Assembly: GCF_000003815.2 (NCBI RefSeq) | Contig: NC_049996.1 | Span: forward strand, 2,959,545-3,023,544 | DNA length: 64,000 nt | Direction of reading: 5' to 3' | Source: Branchiostoma floridae | Lineage: Eukaryota; Chordata; Leptocardii; Amphioxiformes; Branchiostomatidae | In this document: positions 10,322 to 23,100 of the stretch, piece after piece | How the letters are laid out: each line of letters opens with the position of its first letter | Numbering within the stretch: the first letter of the stretch is position 1 | Translations under genes and position numbers: made by a program | Notes under the pieces: generated by a model | Told to the model about the DNA's origin: nothing | The model's input: the letters and a program-made list of their open reading frames with translations, nothing else | The model's database searches: none

Positions 10322-13300
10322 CTGTTAAGAAAAAAATGATAATGGCGTTATACTTGATATATCATAGAAATAAATACGTATAAAGCCTCACGATTTCCCT
10401 TCAACATTACACTGGTATACACGGGGGAAGTTAGGTAGCAGGTTGGATATGAAATTAAATACATGCTTTTACCATCTATTTAACAAGCATTTACAAGTAT
10501 CCAAAAAAGATAGATATGAGACCCAACGTTAATGTTCTCGAACTGAAAATATTACTGCCTGTAGCGTCTGTATTCAACACACACGTAATATTTCGTCCTG
10601 TGATGCCAGATGCGACAAATTCGATATGTGCATGTATTACTTGCCTTTACAGGACACGTATCCATCTCCCCTGTAGAATGCCTTGCAAGCACAGCTGTAG
10701 TTCCCAGGAAGATTGGTACAGTTAGCGAAGTCGTGACAGGGAGATGTTAAACACTCGTCTATGTCTGTAAAGATAAAATAATACCTTTATGGCAACGACT
10801 GGGAACAATACTGCTACACTTGAAACTAAAACACACAGCTGATAATAACCGTTCATAACATAGCTGGTGCACTGAACAACAAACGACCGGTAGATTTAAC
10901 AATACATATACTAGACTTTACAAAAGCGTTTGACAAAGTCCTCCATAGCAGACATCGCTAAACTGAAGTCTCGTGGTGGAGTTGATTGCAAAATTGGTTA
11001 AAGGCTTTCCTGACAAAGGGTAGTGGTAGCAGAAAGGCCTCATGACCAATTAGATTAGCGTCCAGGTTTCGGGAAAACCCGTCCTGGGACCCTTTCTTTG
11101 TTTACTATACCTAAACGGCCTATCAGAACAGTATGATTCAAATGTGAGGTTGTTTGTCAATGACTGTCTGTTATGATGTATAGAGAGAGGACACAATGAT
11201 TCACATCTTCTGCAAGAAGATCTAAGTGCCCTCGAAGAATAGCCAATCATAAAGGAACCTGCAAGAGTAAGCATGCACAACCTGTGGACTTTCAAGTATA
11301 GGGTAGCCAAACTGAGCAACAATGACTATATATGTAGCAGCGAGGAATATTGCACATGCTTAACAAGTCAACGGCAAACTATTTTCTATCCCACCTTCAC
11401 AATTTGTGCCATTGAAGAAGAACCCTTCAATGCAGCTGCAGTTGTAGTCTCCAATAGTGTTAGCACAGATTGACCATGGTCCACAGATGTCCTCTTCTTC
11501 ACATTCGTTTATGTCTAGGGATAAAGTAATATAAAAATGTTTGCTTCATAAATTAGACAAGTGCAAGACCTTAAAAAAACTGTGCTTAGGTTTAGATATC
11601 TTTTTCTCAATATTATTACCACGTTTAATATCAAAATAGCAGCGAGTCAGCTATTCAACATATGCTAGCGTTTGGGAGTTTGAATATAAAGATACATTGA
11701 CAGACGTCAAAACAATGAGGCGAAACAAAGTAAAAGTAGCAAGAGTTAGCTTAAATGTAGCCAACTCAAAATCATCAATTCATGAAATTCATGACTGGTT
11801 AAACAGATACCAACTCAAATAAGGAAATGATTTGCACAGTTGGTGCACAATTAATGCACAGGGGCTCAATGACAAATGGTGTATTTCTTACTTGTTACAT
11901 TTAAAATCAGTAAAACATGTAAACAATGTGATAAATGATGAACATCACCATCCATAAATTATGAACTGAAGCTATACGTCATTTACATGAAATCCGTAAA
12001 AGATCTAAATATTTCATGGAGGTATGAGGTCGCCGAACTCTTGTTAATATCAGTGAACGGCAATATTTACCATCACAGCTTGTTCCATTGAAAAAGAACC
12101 CTTGCTGACAATCACAGGTGTAGCTGCCTATTGTGTTATTGCAGCTTAATGCGTGAGGTCCACAGATGTCCGGTTGTTCACACTCGTCTTTGTCTAAAGG
12201 AGAAAACAAGATGTTTTCTTGAATATATGCATGTGCAAATTAGCTCTATTTTTGCCTGAATTATACAGTTAACTTATACTGTACGAAAAGACATTAGTTC
12301 TGAAATTCGATTTAAAAAATTCAGCATACTTTTCTAGCCTACATTGCTGAAATGTGTACTTTTAAAACACATCTGTGAAGGTTCGTTTTTTTTACAATTT
12401 CTACGTATGATTTTTATGATCAAACTTTTATGATGAACGTCCATTATGTAATTTGGTTTGAAATTTCAGTTTTTGTTTTAACTGCCAAAACCAAATAAAG
12501 CGCTCATCATATCTTTTGTGGAGAAGGTGAAGAACTTTATACACACATTTTACTCCAATTTGCCTTCTTTTATGTGTGTTTTGATGTGCAGCTTGTTGGA
12601 AACCTGCTAGGGGACACTTTTCCATTTCTCGTAATGCCTTTAGAAATAGAATTTGAACCAGTATTCACCTTCACAGGTTGCACCAAAGAGAACGAAACCC
12701 TGCTGACAACCACAGCTGTAATTTCCAACGGTGTTAGTGCATGTCAGGTGGGATCCACAGATGTTGGCTTGTGCACATTCATCAATATCTAAAGAAAGAT
12801 AAACACACATTATGCGTGGATAATATAACATGTTACTAGTATGTTCATTTCCCTCTATCGTTCATAATGCCCACAAACACAACAAATTTCATCAGGCTGT
12901 GAAGTCACTGAATAACGCATTTTTACACAACCGAGTATTTCACGACGCCCTCATCAAGGCAATTGCTTTACGTTTTGGACCGCATCTGTAAGCAACGACG
13001 CCTATGCTGCAGTACGATGTGAACCAGTCAGAATTGCCCTGAATTAAGTAGCAGACGGTCACCGAAACGTCGGTCAAATAAAACATATAATGACGTGCAA
13101 ATAATTATGTTACAAACAATACAAAAAAGCTAACTGTAGATACGAGGGCGGTTCAAAAAGTAATGCCACTGGTTTTATAACAGGCTCATGTTTTCATCGA
13201 ATGAAATGAAATTTGGCACAAAGGTACAAGAATATATTCTCTTGAGATTGACATATCTCAATTTATTGTTAAGATTTTTATGAGTGACTGAGTTGAGTTC

Positions 13301-16300
13301 AAGATGACCACACCCTTGTTATCCCGTGGGAAGAAATTAGAGGGTCAATTAACGTGCAATTGATAATGTCTCTAAATCACTTGTAGCTATTGTAAGGAAC
13401 TAAAATTGCACATGTATCAAGTTGCATTTCTCTATAAGCCACATGCCTATTTTCATCTTTGAAATACAATAACTTATTATTTTTTCGTTCCTGGTGTGAA
13501 GTAAGGTCGTCAGGGTCGTAATTAGCAGTGGGTTAGGGGTGGGCTGCTTAAAGTTTCCATAACCGATTTTTTTTATTAACTGAGAAAAATCAAACTTAAC
13601 ACACTTTTTGATCTTGAAACAGTTAATAATTGTGCCAAGTTTCGCATCTTTTGGCTAATGGAAAAGCAGTCTACAAAGACCTTTACTCAACAAATCACGT
13701 ATTTGGCTATTAATCAAACCGTCTGCAATATAGCAACTTGCTCCATTCTAGTGGCTTTAAAAGATGAACCATTGAGAGTTCAAACATGAAATTTGGCATG
13801 TAATCCTTAGAGATATTTGTTATTATACAGGTGAAATTTCAGCTTCCTACAATTTATTTATTTATTTATTCAAATTGCAACAAGGGCAATACAATGTGGA
13901 CACATAGGCAGCATATGCTGATGTCGTGACCACATACATACATATACAATACAAATCATGACGCTGCACAACAATGGCATCAAAAACTAACAACATATCT
14001 AACATGTTAATCTAAAATCAGTCTACAATCTTATTTGCAATATACAATTCGAGTCATAAATGCTTCATATCACAAAAATAGTTTGTTCACAAGTTCGGAG
14101 ATCAGAGGTCATCTGGAGGAAAGACTATGTACAAACAATGTTGGAACTTCCACGGGCGACATCGCATATCTAAATAGCAAAGTACAGGGGGAACGACTGG
14201 AAGTAGCTAAAACCGTCTTGTTGACAAGATGTAAGTATGAAAAGCGGTCGAAAGACTTCTGTTTGTATTGTCGTCGTGACCCGGAGACCCGTTGAGTAGG
14301 AGGGTAGTGGAGAGGGGACGTTCCACGAGACGATGCACAGCTGTTGTGAGTGACTGTCGTGCCGCTGTGTACAGTGAGCAATGAAGGAGGAAGTGTGCAA
14401 CCGTCTCCGATGTTGCACCACAGGCGCATCTCCGAGTGGTGATGGTGAACTTGGCCAGCGTGGAATTCAGCTGACACCAGCCAAGACGGAGTCTGGTAGC
14501 AAGGATGTTGCTGCGGCGTTCACCAAACCTACGGTACTTCTGGTGATGACGGGCTGACAGCATGTGGTTTCTGCACTTCCGTTTGAACAGGTTAAAGGAG
14601 GTGGCTTCCTTCACTTCCTTCGGTAGACTGTTCCACAAACGAGTGGTGTACGGGACAAAGCTGTTCTTGTATGTGTTTGTTCTGGAGTGGGGAACATGCA
14701 AGTGTGTGTCGTTCCGAAGGCGTACATTTAGTTGTCTTTGACTGTTCCTAGTGGTGGGGATTAACGGCTGGAGATGAGGTGGAACAGAACCTGATGTCAG
14801 TTTGTACATAATCAGTAGTCTGTTGTGATCTCTCCTGGCTGCGAGGGTATCCCACTCTAGTTCGTCCAGTAATTTGGCATATGGTGTGCGCACCATCGCA
14901 CCTGAGACAAGACGTCCCGCATGATACTGAACTTGTTCAAGAGACTTGCTGGCAGTGGTACCGATGTTGCTTAAAAGGATGGAAGCATATTCTAGCTTCG
15001 TGCGCACGAGGGTGTTGTAGGCAGTCTCCATGGCTTCACGAGGAAGCTTACTTTGGAGTTTGCTAAGCAGACCTAGGACTTTCTTTGACTTGCTGGAGAC
15101 CACTTCTGCGTGTTCCTTCCAGCGTAGTGAGAAGTGTAACGTAAGCCCTAGGTGGGTGTAACAGGTCACCTCTTCAACGAGCTCACCTGCTAAGTAAATG
15201 GGGGGTAGTTTGACTTTGCTTTGGAGTGCCTTAATGCACATGACCTTACACTTGTCGGGGTGTAACTGGAGCCCCCAGTCGTGGAACCAGTTGGAGACGA
15301 GGCGCAAGTCGGCATTGGTTGTGTTGGCGACCTCGAAAGCCGTGCGTCCAGAGTTATACAGTGAGGTGTCATCAGCGAAACAGTTTATGCTGGATTTGCA
15401 GGGAAGCTCTTGAATGTCGTTCAGATAGATCAAGAACAGCAACGGTCCAAGAATGCTTCCCTGTGGGACGCCAGCTGTTGTAGACCCCCATGAAGATCCC
15501 ACGCCGTTGATAATCACACGTTGTTTCCGACCCGATAAGTAGTCGGAGAACCAGTTGGAGAGCGGGCCTTGGACTCCGTATCGCGACAGTTTGTAGATAA
15601 GGCCGTCGTGCCATACACTGTCGAAAGCGCGTCGCACGTCCAGGAATACCGCGGCGGTACAAGCAACATTTGGGTCATCTATGGACTTTGCCCAGTCATC
15701 AAGTAAACGTAGTAATTGCAGTACAGTCCCGTCACCCTTCTTGAAGCCAGATTGTTTAGGGTTGAGTAAGCCGTTGTCCATGAGGTACGTGTAAAGTCTG
15801 TTGTGCACCAGTCTCTCCAGGACTTTGACGACCGTAGGCAGCAGGGCAATGGGCCTGTAGTTGTACGGGTCTGTCTTGTCCCCCTTCTTATGGACTGGTG
15901 AGATGTTAGACTGTTTCCACTCTGCAGGAAGGCGTCCGGTCGCGAGTGAGAAGTTGAATAACTCGCAGAGGGATGAACTGATTACTGGCGCTGCTTCCTT
16001 GAGAAGGCGGTTGGGTATACAGTCTGGACCGGGAGCTTTGTTGATGCGGAGATCAGATAGGACGTTGTAGACCTCCTCTACCGACAGCTGTATGGAGCTG
16101 AGTTCATTGTTTGTGAACATCGGAAGTCTCTTAGTGTAGTCCGGGTGGTTACTCTCCTTTGTGATTTGTACAAATATGTTGTTGAGAAGTTCAGCCTTGT
16201 CAATGTCCTTGTCGAGTGTCTCCCCCTGGCTTAGGAGTGCAGGGATACCCGTCCTTCCCTTCCCAGTTACTTTGTTTAGCACTGTCCACAGTAGTTTAGA

Positions 16301-19300
16301 GTCCTCTGGGGTCTTGATCCTGTCCCCGACAGAGCCGTAGTACTCATCTTCTGCACGTCGGAGTTCTGTCGTGAGAATGTTCTTAAACCGTGTATAGTTG
16401 GTCCAGTTTTCTTGGGTTTGAGAAGACTTCCATTGTCGATACAGGTCCGTTTTCTCCCGGATCATATCCAGTAACTCTGTGGTAATCCAGGGTTTGTGGG
16501 GTCGACGGGTCACTTTGACTGTTTTGTTCGGAATTGTGTTTTTTGCTATTCTGAGAAATTTATCCTTCCAGTCATTCCACCTAGCATCTATGGAGCCTGA
16601 CATGGCTGAGGACCAGTTCGCTTTGCCTAATTCCGACCTGAAACGGTCGAAGTCTGCTCTGGCATACTGCCAGATATGCCTTTTGGCACTGCTGTTGGGA
16701 AAATACATGTTAAGTTGACAGACTACGACCGAGTGGTCGGATGTGCCAATAGGCGCTAACATGAACATCTTATTGATTCTAGCTGGATCGGAAAGAATAA
16801 GTAGGTCAAGGACACTATTACTAGTAGGTGTGACTCTTGTATACTGGTGCTGAGCCTGATACAGTCCAAACCTTTCAACAATATCAGCCAAAGAGAGTCC
16901 GTTGTTGTCGGTAAGAGCCCCGCCCCAGTCCGTGTTGTGACAATTAAAGTCACCAGTTATGATGATCTGTTTCTTTTCAGTAGCTGCCCTGGAGACACTC
17001 CATTCGAACTGTTCAAAGAAAATGTCAGTGGTGGAAGGAGGTCTGTAGATACAGGCAATAAGAAGTTTCTGTCCGGCAATCGATGTTTCAATCCAGAGGT
17101 CTTGCCATTGGCTGCTACCTGCCTCTAGGTCTGGTCTGTGCTTACATGCCAGGGTATCACTGACGAGTAAGGCAACGCCACCCCCGATCTGTCCACTGCG
17201 GTCTTTCCTGAACATAGTTGAGAATCCTGAGATGTCAATGTCACTGTCCTGGATCGACTCATTAAGCCAAGTTTCGGTAAGTCCAAGGACAGAAATGTTT
17301 TCTTTATGCAGATGATGTTCCAGTTCATTTAGTTTTGCAGCGCCTTGGTCTGAATTTGGGTTGAGGCTTCGTACGTTTGTTGTCGCCACGGTCAGCTGAT
17401 GCTGAGGGCCGGGATTCCTACAATAGTTTTAAAATGGTAAGATGTAGAGGAACTGATCTCCTGACAAGCTTTTAAGGGTGTGGTCATCTTAAAATCATCT
17501 CAGTTGCACATAAAAATCTGAACCACAAATTGAGATATCTCAATCTCAAGAGGATATAGGCTTGTACATTTGTGCCAAATTTCAACTCATTCGATGAAAA
17601 CATGAGCCTGTTATAAAACCAGTGGCATTACTTTTTGAACCGCCCTCGTATGTACTTTTCCTTTTCAGTGATAAAACAAACATTGAAACCAGAACGTTAC
17701 CTCTTTTAGGACAGCTTATTTGTCCCATACCTTCAATCGTCGTCTTTCATTCACGTAATCCTGAGTCAAAAACAAGATGAAAAGTGTCGACGCTTTTTTT
17801 TCAAGTAACATCTCAACCCACATGTCACTTACCAGAGCATGCCTCTATCCCATCTCCTTCGTACCCTTCTTGACATTCGCACATGTAACTTCCTGCAGTG
17901 TTCACACATGTCGCTAGGTGGTGACACTCAACGGTCTTGCATTCATCAACATCTGTGTGTACAAAATGACGTTAGAAAAAGTCCAGAGTTCTGTTAAATA
18001 ATGTCTCAGCAAGGGGTTTGGGGATATCAGTATAGCAAAATAGATTGCTAATCCCCTATGGGGACAAGTGTCTGAGTAATTAGTTAAACGTCCTAATTTA
18101 TAACGAACACCTGAGTAATCTGAATTTGAACTCTGCTAAGAAACAATGGCATCTGCCTCGGAGTCTTTCATAGGAACATTGCCATCTTCTAACAATGTAA
18201 CGTTACAGCTTTAACTAATAGTTGTTTATGCTGGAATTATTACTATAAAGCCTATTAATACCAGTCCAACTTTAGTTCTGCAAGCCTTGAATATAAATAT
18301 AGATCTTTTATCAGTAAAATCCATGTCTGAAGTATAAAATGGCTTAAATGTAGGCCTATAATCAGTTTGCTTTATTTATGTACCTATCTATCTATGTGTT
18401 TGACAGCTTAGTACGTACAGCCAGGACTACCCAACTATCCCATTACTGTTATATAGGGTAAATAATTGCCTGACGAAGATAATAAAAATGGGAGCTAACA
18501 AGGGCAACAATAACAATCAATCAAAATATTCTAAATACATAAACTTATTGTTTAACAGTAAAAAAACCTACACATTGAGGGAAATGTCTATTTCAATCGT
18601 AAAATATTTCGTAAGCAACATAAATGTAGAATAAGTAAACCAATTTCTTCTTCAAAAAATGACAGAAGAATTGTATGATAAATGCGTCATACCTATTTCA
18701 CAGAACTCGCCCTCCCAGCCACCTCTGCACACGCAGTAGAAGCCGTTGGCTGCTTCTACGCAAACTCCATTGTCACATGGTTCTTCTTCACACCAGTTTG
18801 TTGGGGAGTCTAACAGTATAAACAAACGAACATGACAATATTACGTGATGGTGTAAATAAAGTATTGTGTGGCTAATACCGGCCCAAAACATTACTAGGT
18901 AGATCTATGGTTAAGAATAGTCAAACACGTTACAACATTCTTTGGTTTCAAAGATAGTCACATTTGCATGAAACACATAATATTAGCTTTTTTTATTTGC
19001 ACATTAATCACCAGGCATATCAAATTTGATTGTTCTTTTCCATTTGCACAACTTTTGAACGTACAGTTGCAACACTAATAGATTTGAATACCATTTCTTC
19101 GCCACTTCACCAATTGTCTCCTTATAGTTATACATACCACAGACCATGCAATAGAGTAGCCCTAATCGTCCATAACAATTATCATTAAACTTATGAGAAA
19201 ATGGCAATCAGACATTCGATCAATGACAGAGTGCCTGCATATCTGTCAAATGTTTGCATTTTGATGTTTTCAACAATGGTGGAAGGGTCTTTAGTACTGG

Positions 19301-20122
19301 ACTATTATCTTTAACAGTGTGATTAAACTACCCTGCCGATATTAGGGGAAACATTTACAACTGAGACACGTAATAAATGATCTAGCATAACAAGTCTACT
19401 TGGCTACATATGTAGCCCACACCCACACGCGCTGGTATTTGGTAAACATATTTTGTGCTGATGTTGCTCCACTAGATGTGAGTTTGTTTTTTCACCTCTC
19501 CTCGGTGCCAATATTAATCAACATGTGTCACTAACAGATAACATCATTTCGGTCAATTTATATACAACTCTTTTAGAAAACGAGACAATACCATACTTTC
19601 CTAAAGCATCATGCTGTCATAATGTTCCAGAACATAGCACGCATAATGCTAGCTTGATTGTTTATACTATTACCATTCAGAAAATGAATAAGTTCTTTAG
19701 AATTGTTAGATTCGCAACTCATTAAACTATTTTGTATGTACAAGTTGCCACACATTGTATCCTTTACAACAGTCGTGCAACAAAGTTCTTAAGTTCTAAT
19801 TTGGTTGTTAGAAAAATAGCAGACATTGGCCAAATAGATTGAATACTAAATGTGCCAGATACGTCAGTCGGTTATAGGTTGCAAACTGTACTGCGGTCGA
19901 GTAACGCCTCCGGCATATTTACTCCGTCTATTTGTCCAATGTTTGTTACTTTTCCAGTAACCTATGGGGTCTGGCGAAAAGTGCGACAGCTTAGAACGCA
20001 ACAAGAAACATACCAAATATCATTACAATCCATTTTGAGGCTCTAGAGTTATGCTTACCACAAATATCCAGAAACACAAACAGACAGACAGACACACGCT
20101 GACACAAGCACAGACACACAGA

Positions 20123-20185
<63 letters not shown>

Positions 20186-23100
20186 GCACACACACACACA
20201 CACACACACATGAACGCAAACACAAACACAGACAGACACACCAAAAACTATACCTCTATTTTTCATGGAGGTAACAATCCGCTGGGGGGTCAGTATTACG
20301 CCGCATGTCCTTATCAAACCCTAGAAGAAACAAGACTATAGCCTTTCTGGGACAAACGATACAAAAACAGGAAGTTCTGCTGCAGTACCAAGGTAGACGT
20401 CACACACGAGAGGGACATGTCGACCCACGCCTTGTCTTTATGTTAAACATAATTACAATCCAGAGGTTCTAAAGTTATGCTCAAAATGTCCGCAAACACA
20501 AATACACAGACAGGCAGACACACCGACACACCAAAAACAACACCACTTTTTTATTGGAGGTAACTATGCAATTGGATTCTGCTATAGGAGTCCCCTTTAT
20601 ATAGATTTTACGTGAGATAAGCGTTAAAGAATTCTGTTGGGAAAGAATTGACAGACGCTGCGTACGTGACGCCACTGACGCGTACAGTGTACAGTGTACA
20701 TTCCTACGTTGTGTACGATTGACCCACTCGATATCTATGTTTAACGGAAGACAACAAACGCATGAGAGTACCGCACACGCAAATATTTGGCGATACTTTG
20801 GACATTGGTAAGTACCCTGACATGAAAATATGTGGCAAATATGGAGCTAGCTAAAAGACAGAAAATTTGCCACAAAAACTGTCACACGCAGCATTTTATT
20901 GTGTTACTATTATCATCACATATTTCCCTACGTTTTTATTATCCTATTGCTCTCAGATGTGTCGTTAAAGTGTGATTTAAATGTGTAAATAAGCAAACTG
21001 AGAGGTAATCCTAGCTTAAAGAAAAGGTAATCCTAAGCCTGTACTGGGGGCCTTAGAATTAAAATAAATGACGTTACTTAATCCCCGTTAATCTTTCAAT
21101 AATCCATAGCAAAACGTTTAAATCCAGCATATACGTTACTGCGTGTACATTTGACGATCAGCCATAACAAAAACCAGAAACATGACAAATAAACGAAACT
21201 GCAGAGCGCCATTGCGAAAAACACATGTTGGTAAAGGATTTCTTCAGATATGCAAATTAAGTCCAAATTTCCATAGTTTGTATCTCTTTGTGAATATCTC
21301 TGTCTTAGTTACCTGCATAACGATTATTATTGAAAGCCTTCGTTCCTGTGTTCTTTCAGCCTCCTTGAAAGACTTAAATCAAGAATAGCCACCCATGCAG
21401 GACCAGAGCAAGCTGATAGGGAGCTCAAAGCTACACCATTGAATACCCGCACATGTCTAGGATTAATTAAAAAACGGAAGTTCTGCTGCAGTATCAAGGT
21501 CACACACTAGGGGCATATGAGTGACTTCAACCTTCATTTACCCGACGTTCTTTATTTATTGCAACATCTTCTTTGTGTTTAGGTGGCCACAAACCTTATG
21601 GAAACACACACACACATGCACAAACACACAAGGACATATAGACCCCCCAGAATACCTCCAATTGTCAAAGAGGTAAAGAACAATGACTCTGGTTGTACAT
21701 ATACATGGTCTTTGCCCTGTAGAAATAAAGTTCACTATCAGTGTCTCAGTTAATGCATTCCAGCGCTATCAGTACTTCTTTACAAGTGGCTTTTAACATG
21801 TTTTATCCATAAGAAAGTTTAACAGGTCAATACTATCAATTTTTAAGTAGTCATGAGTACATAAGCACTTGTGGTGGTTTTAACGTTCAATAATTATGAT
21901 CAATGAATTCAAGTATTTGAAGTATAATTCGATTAATTTATAAAGATTTAAAACTGCGTTATCGATCGCTAACCACTAAGCAAGCATACCGACCTCCTGT
22001 TTTGCACATAGATTTGCCAAGGTCAGGGTAGAAATCGAACAGTCTGGTCAAAGTGCTCGTGACCGCAAATGGGTATCTAAATTATATTGTTATCACACGA
22101 GTTTAAGTAAACTGATTCGAACGCACTTCTAGTGCGCCCTTGTCGACACAAGGACGTTGGAATTGCTGTTGTTACAAATTTTTGTGGAGGAAACCAAATT
22201 TTCTCAACTTTTTACGTAATTCGCATTGAAACGTGTGTTTTCTCTATTGACATAAATATCATCTGTTTCTCGAATTATGCTGTCCACAAACACACACACA
22301 GACACACACAAACACTGACACACACACACACAACACACACACACAAACACGCACACAATGGTAAGTACGCACAAGCGGCACCTAAAGCATAACCTTCTTG
22401 ACAAGGGTAATGGTAAGGCAATGTTTACAATATTTTCATTCATAAGTCAAGTAAGTACCGCAGTATTAATACTTTTAAATGATAGATATTACTTGCGGTT
22501 GCTATACTTCAATATAATGTTTTTGTTGCACAAACATGATATGCATCTGGAGTTGTACATATAATGCTATCAATTTATTGTGACAAGTATGAATTGTTAC
22601 GCAATCTAGTCCAATTCATAAGTAGTTAATTGAAGTACACAAATGAACGAAAATACAAACCTGAGACTTTGGTTGCTATTGTTGGGTCCCATGCTTTCCA
22701 AACTGCAAGAAAATAAAAGCAATAACATTGCACAAAATTAAAACTTTATCAATAAATACCAGCATCGCCATTATGTGAAGTAATTTGTTAGATGAAACAT
22801 TGACATGATAAAGTACTCAAGCAAAACTAAGTGCTATTATGTTACCTTGTCCCATAGAATATGACTGTATCTATGATAAAGGCCACACCTTGAATACATG
22901 TTTTAAGATATTCGACAAGGCTCAGCACACATAGTGCATGTGAAATAGTATGTTTAATGACTAGGTTTAGATTTAGATTTGCAATACCCTATTTAGACAG
23001 ACTTGATTATCTGACACATTTATTTAGCCCTGAATAGTATTTTAGGACAGAAAACGTGATAGTTGGAAAAGTTGCGATAACTTGTTTTCGATTTAATTGT

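Larger units (their letters stand above)
13141..17650. mobile_element. Mariner-type element with long TIRs, split by a LINE
   Basis: TA dinucleotides flank termini CGAGGGCGGTTCAAAAAGTA on both sides, and the inverted similarity runs about 175 bp (13143-13320 versus 17470-17648). This terminus is typical of Tc1/mariner elements. After removal of the inserted LINE, about 0.94 kb remains with no transposase, so the element is non-autonomous. It lies in gene B's intron between EGF exons 2 and 3. Confidence 0.85.
18810..22660. other. Long intron of gene B
   Basis: 3.85 kb between EGF exon 1 and the linker micro-exon. It holds a dispersed repeat (19540-19800) and CA/CT-rich repeats. No exon was found in it. 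Confidence 0.6.

Noticed and set aside
12890..13085. 'gaccgaaacgtcggtcaaataaaac'-type tail suggestive of a Penelope-like element or hammerhead ribozyme
   Set aside because: The full hammerhead core could not be completed by eye and no coding part is nearby, so it was not listed as a feature.
14035..14477. Overlapping frames on both strands at the 3' end of the LINE
   Set aside because: They are shadows of the 1060-codon EN-RT frame, whose C-terminal motif is clear.
20110..20210. CRISPR-like repeated sequence
   Set aside because: Simple dinucleotide repeat with no spacers, in a eukaryotic genome.
19991..20341. Open frames of 73-108 codons rich in C/V or H/T
   Set aside because: They are translations of the (CT)n(CA)n microsatellite.
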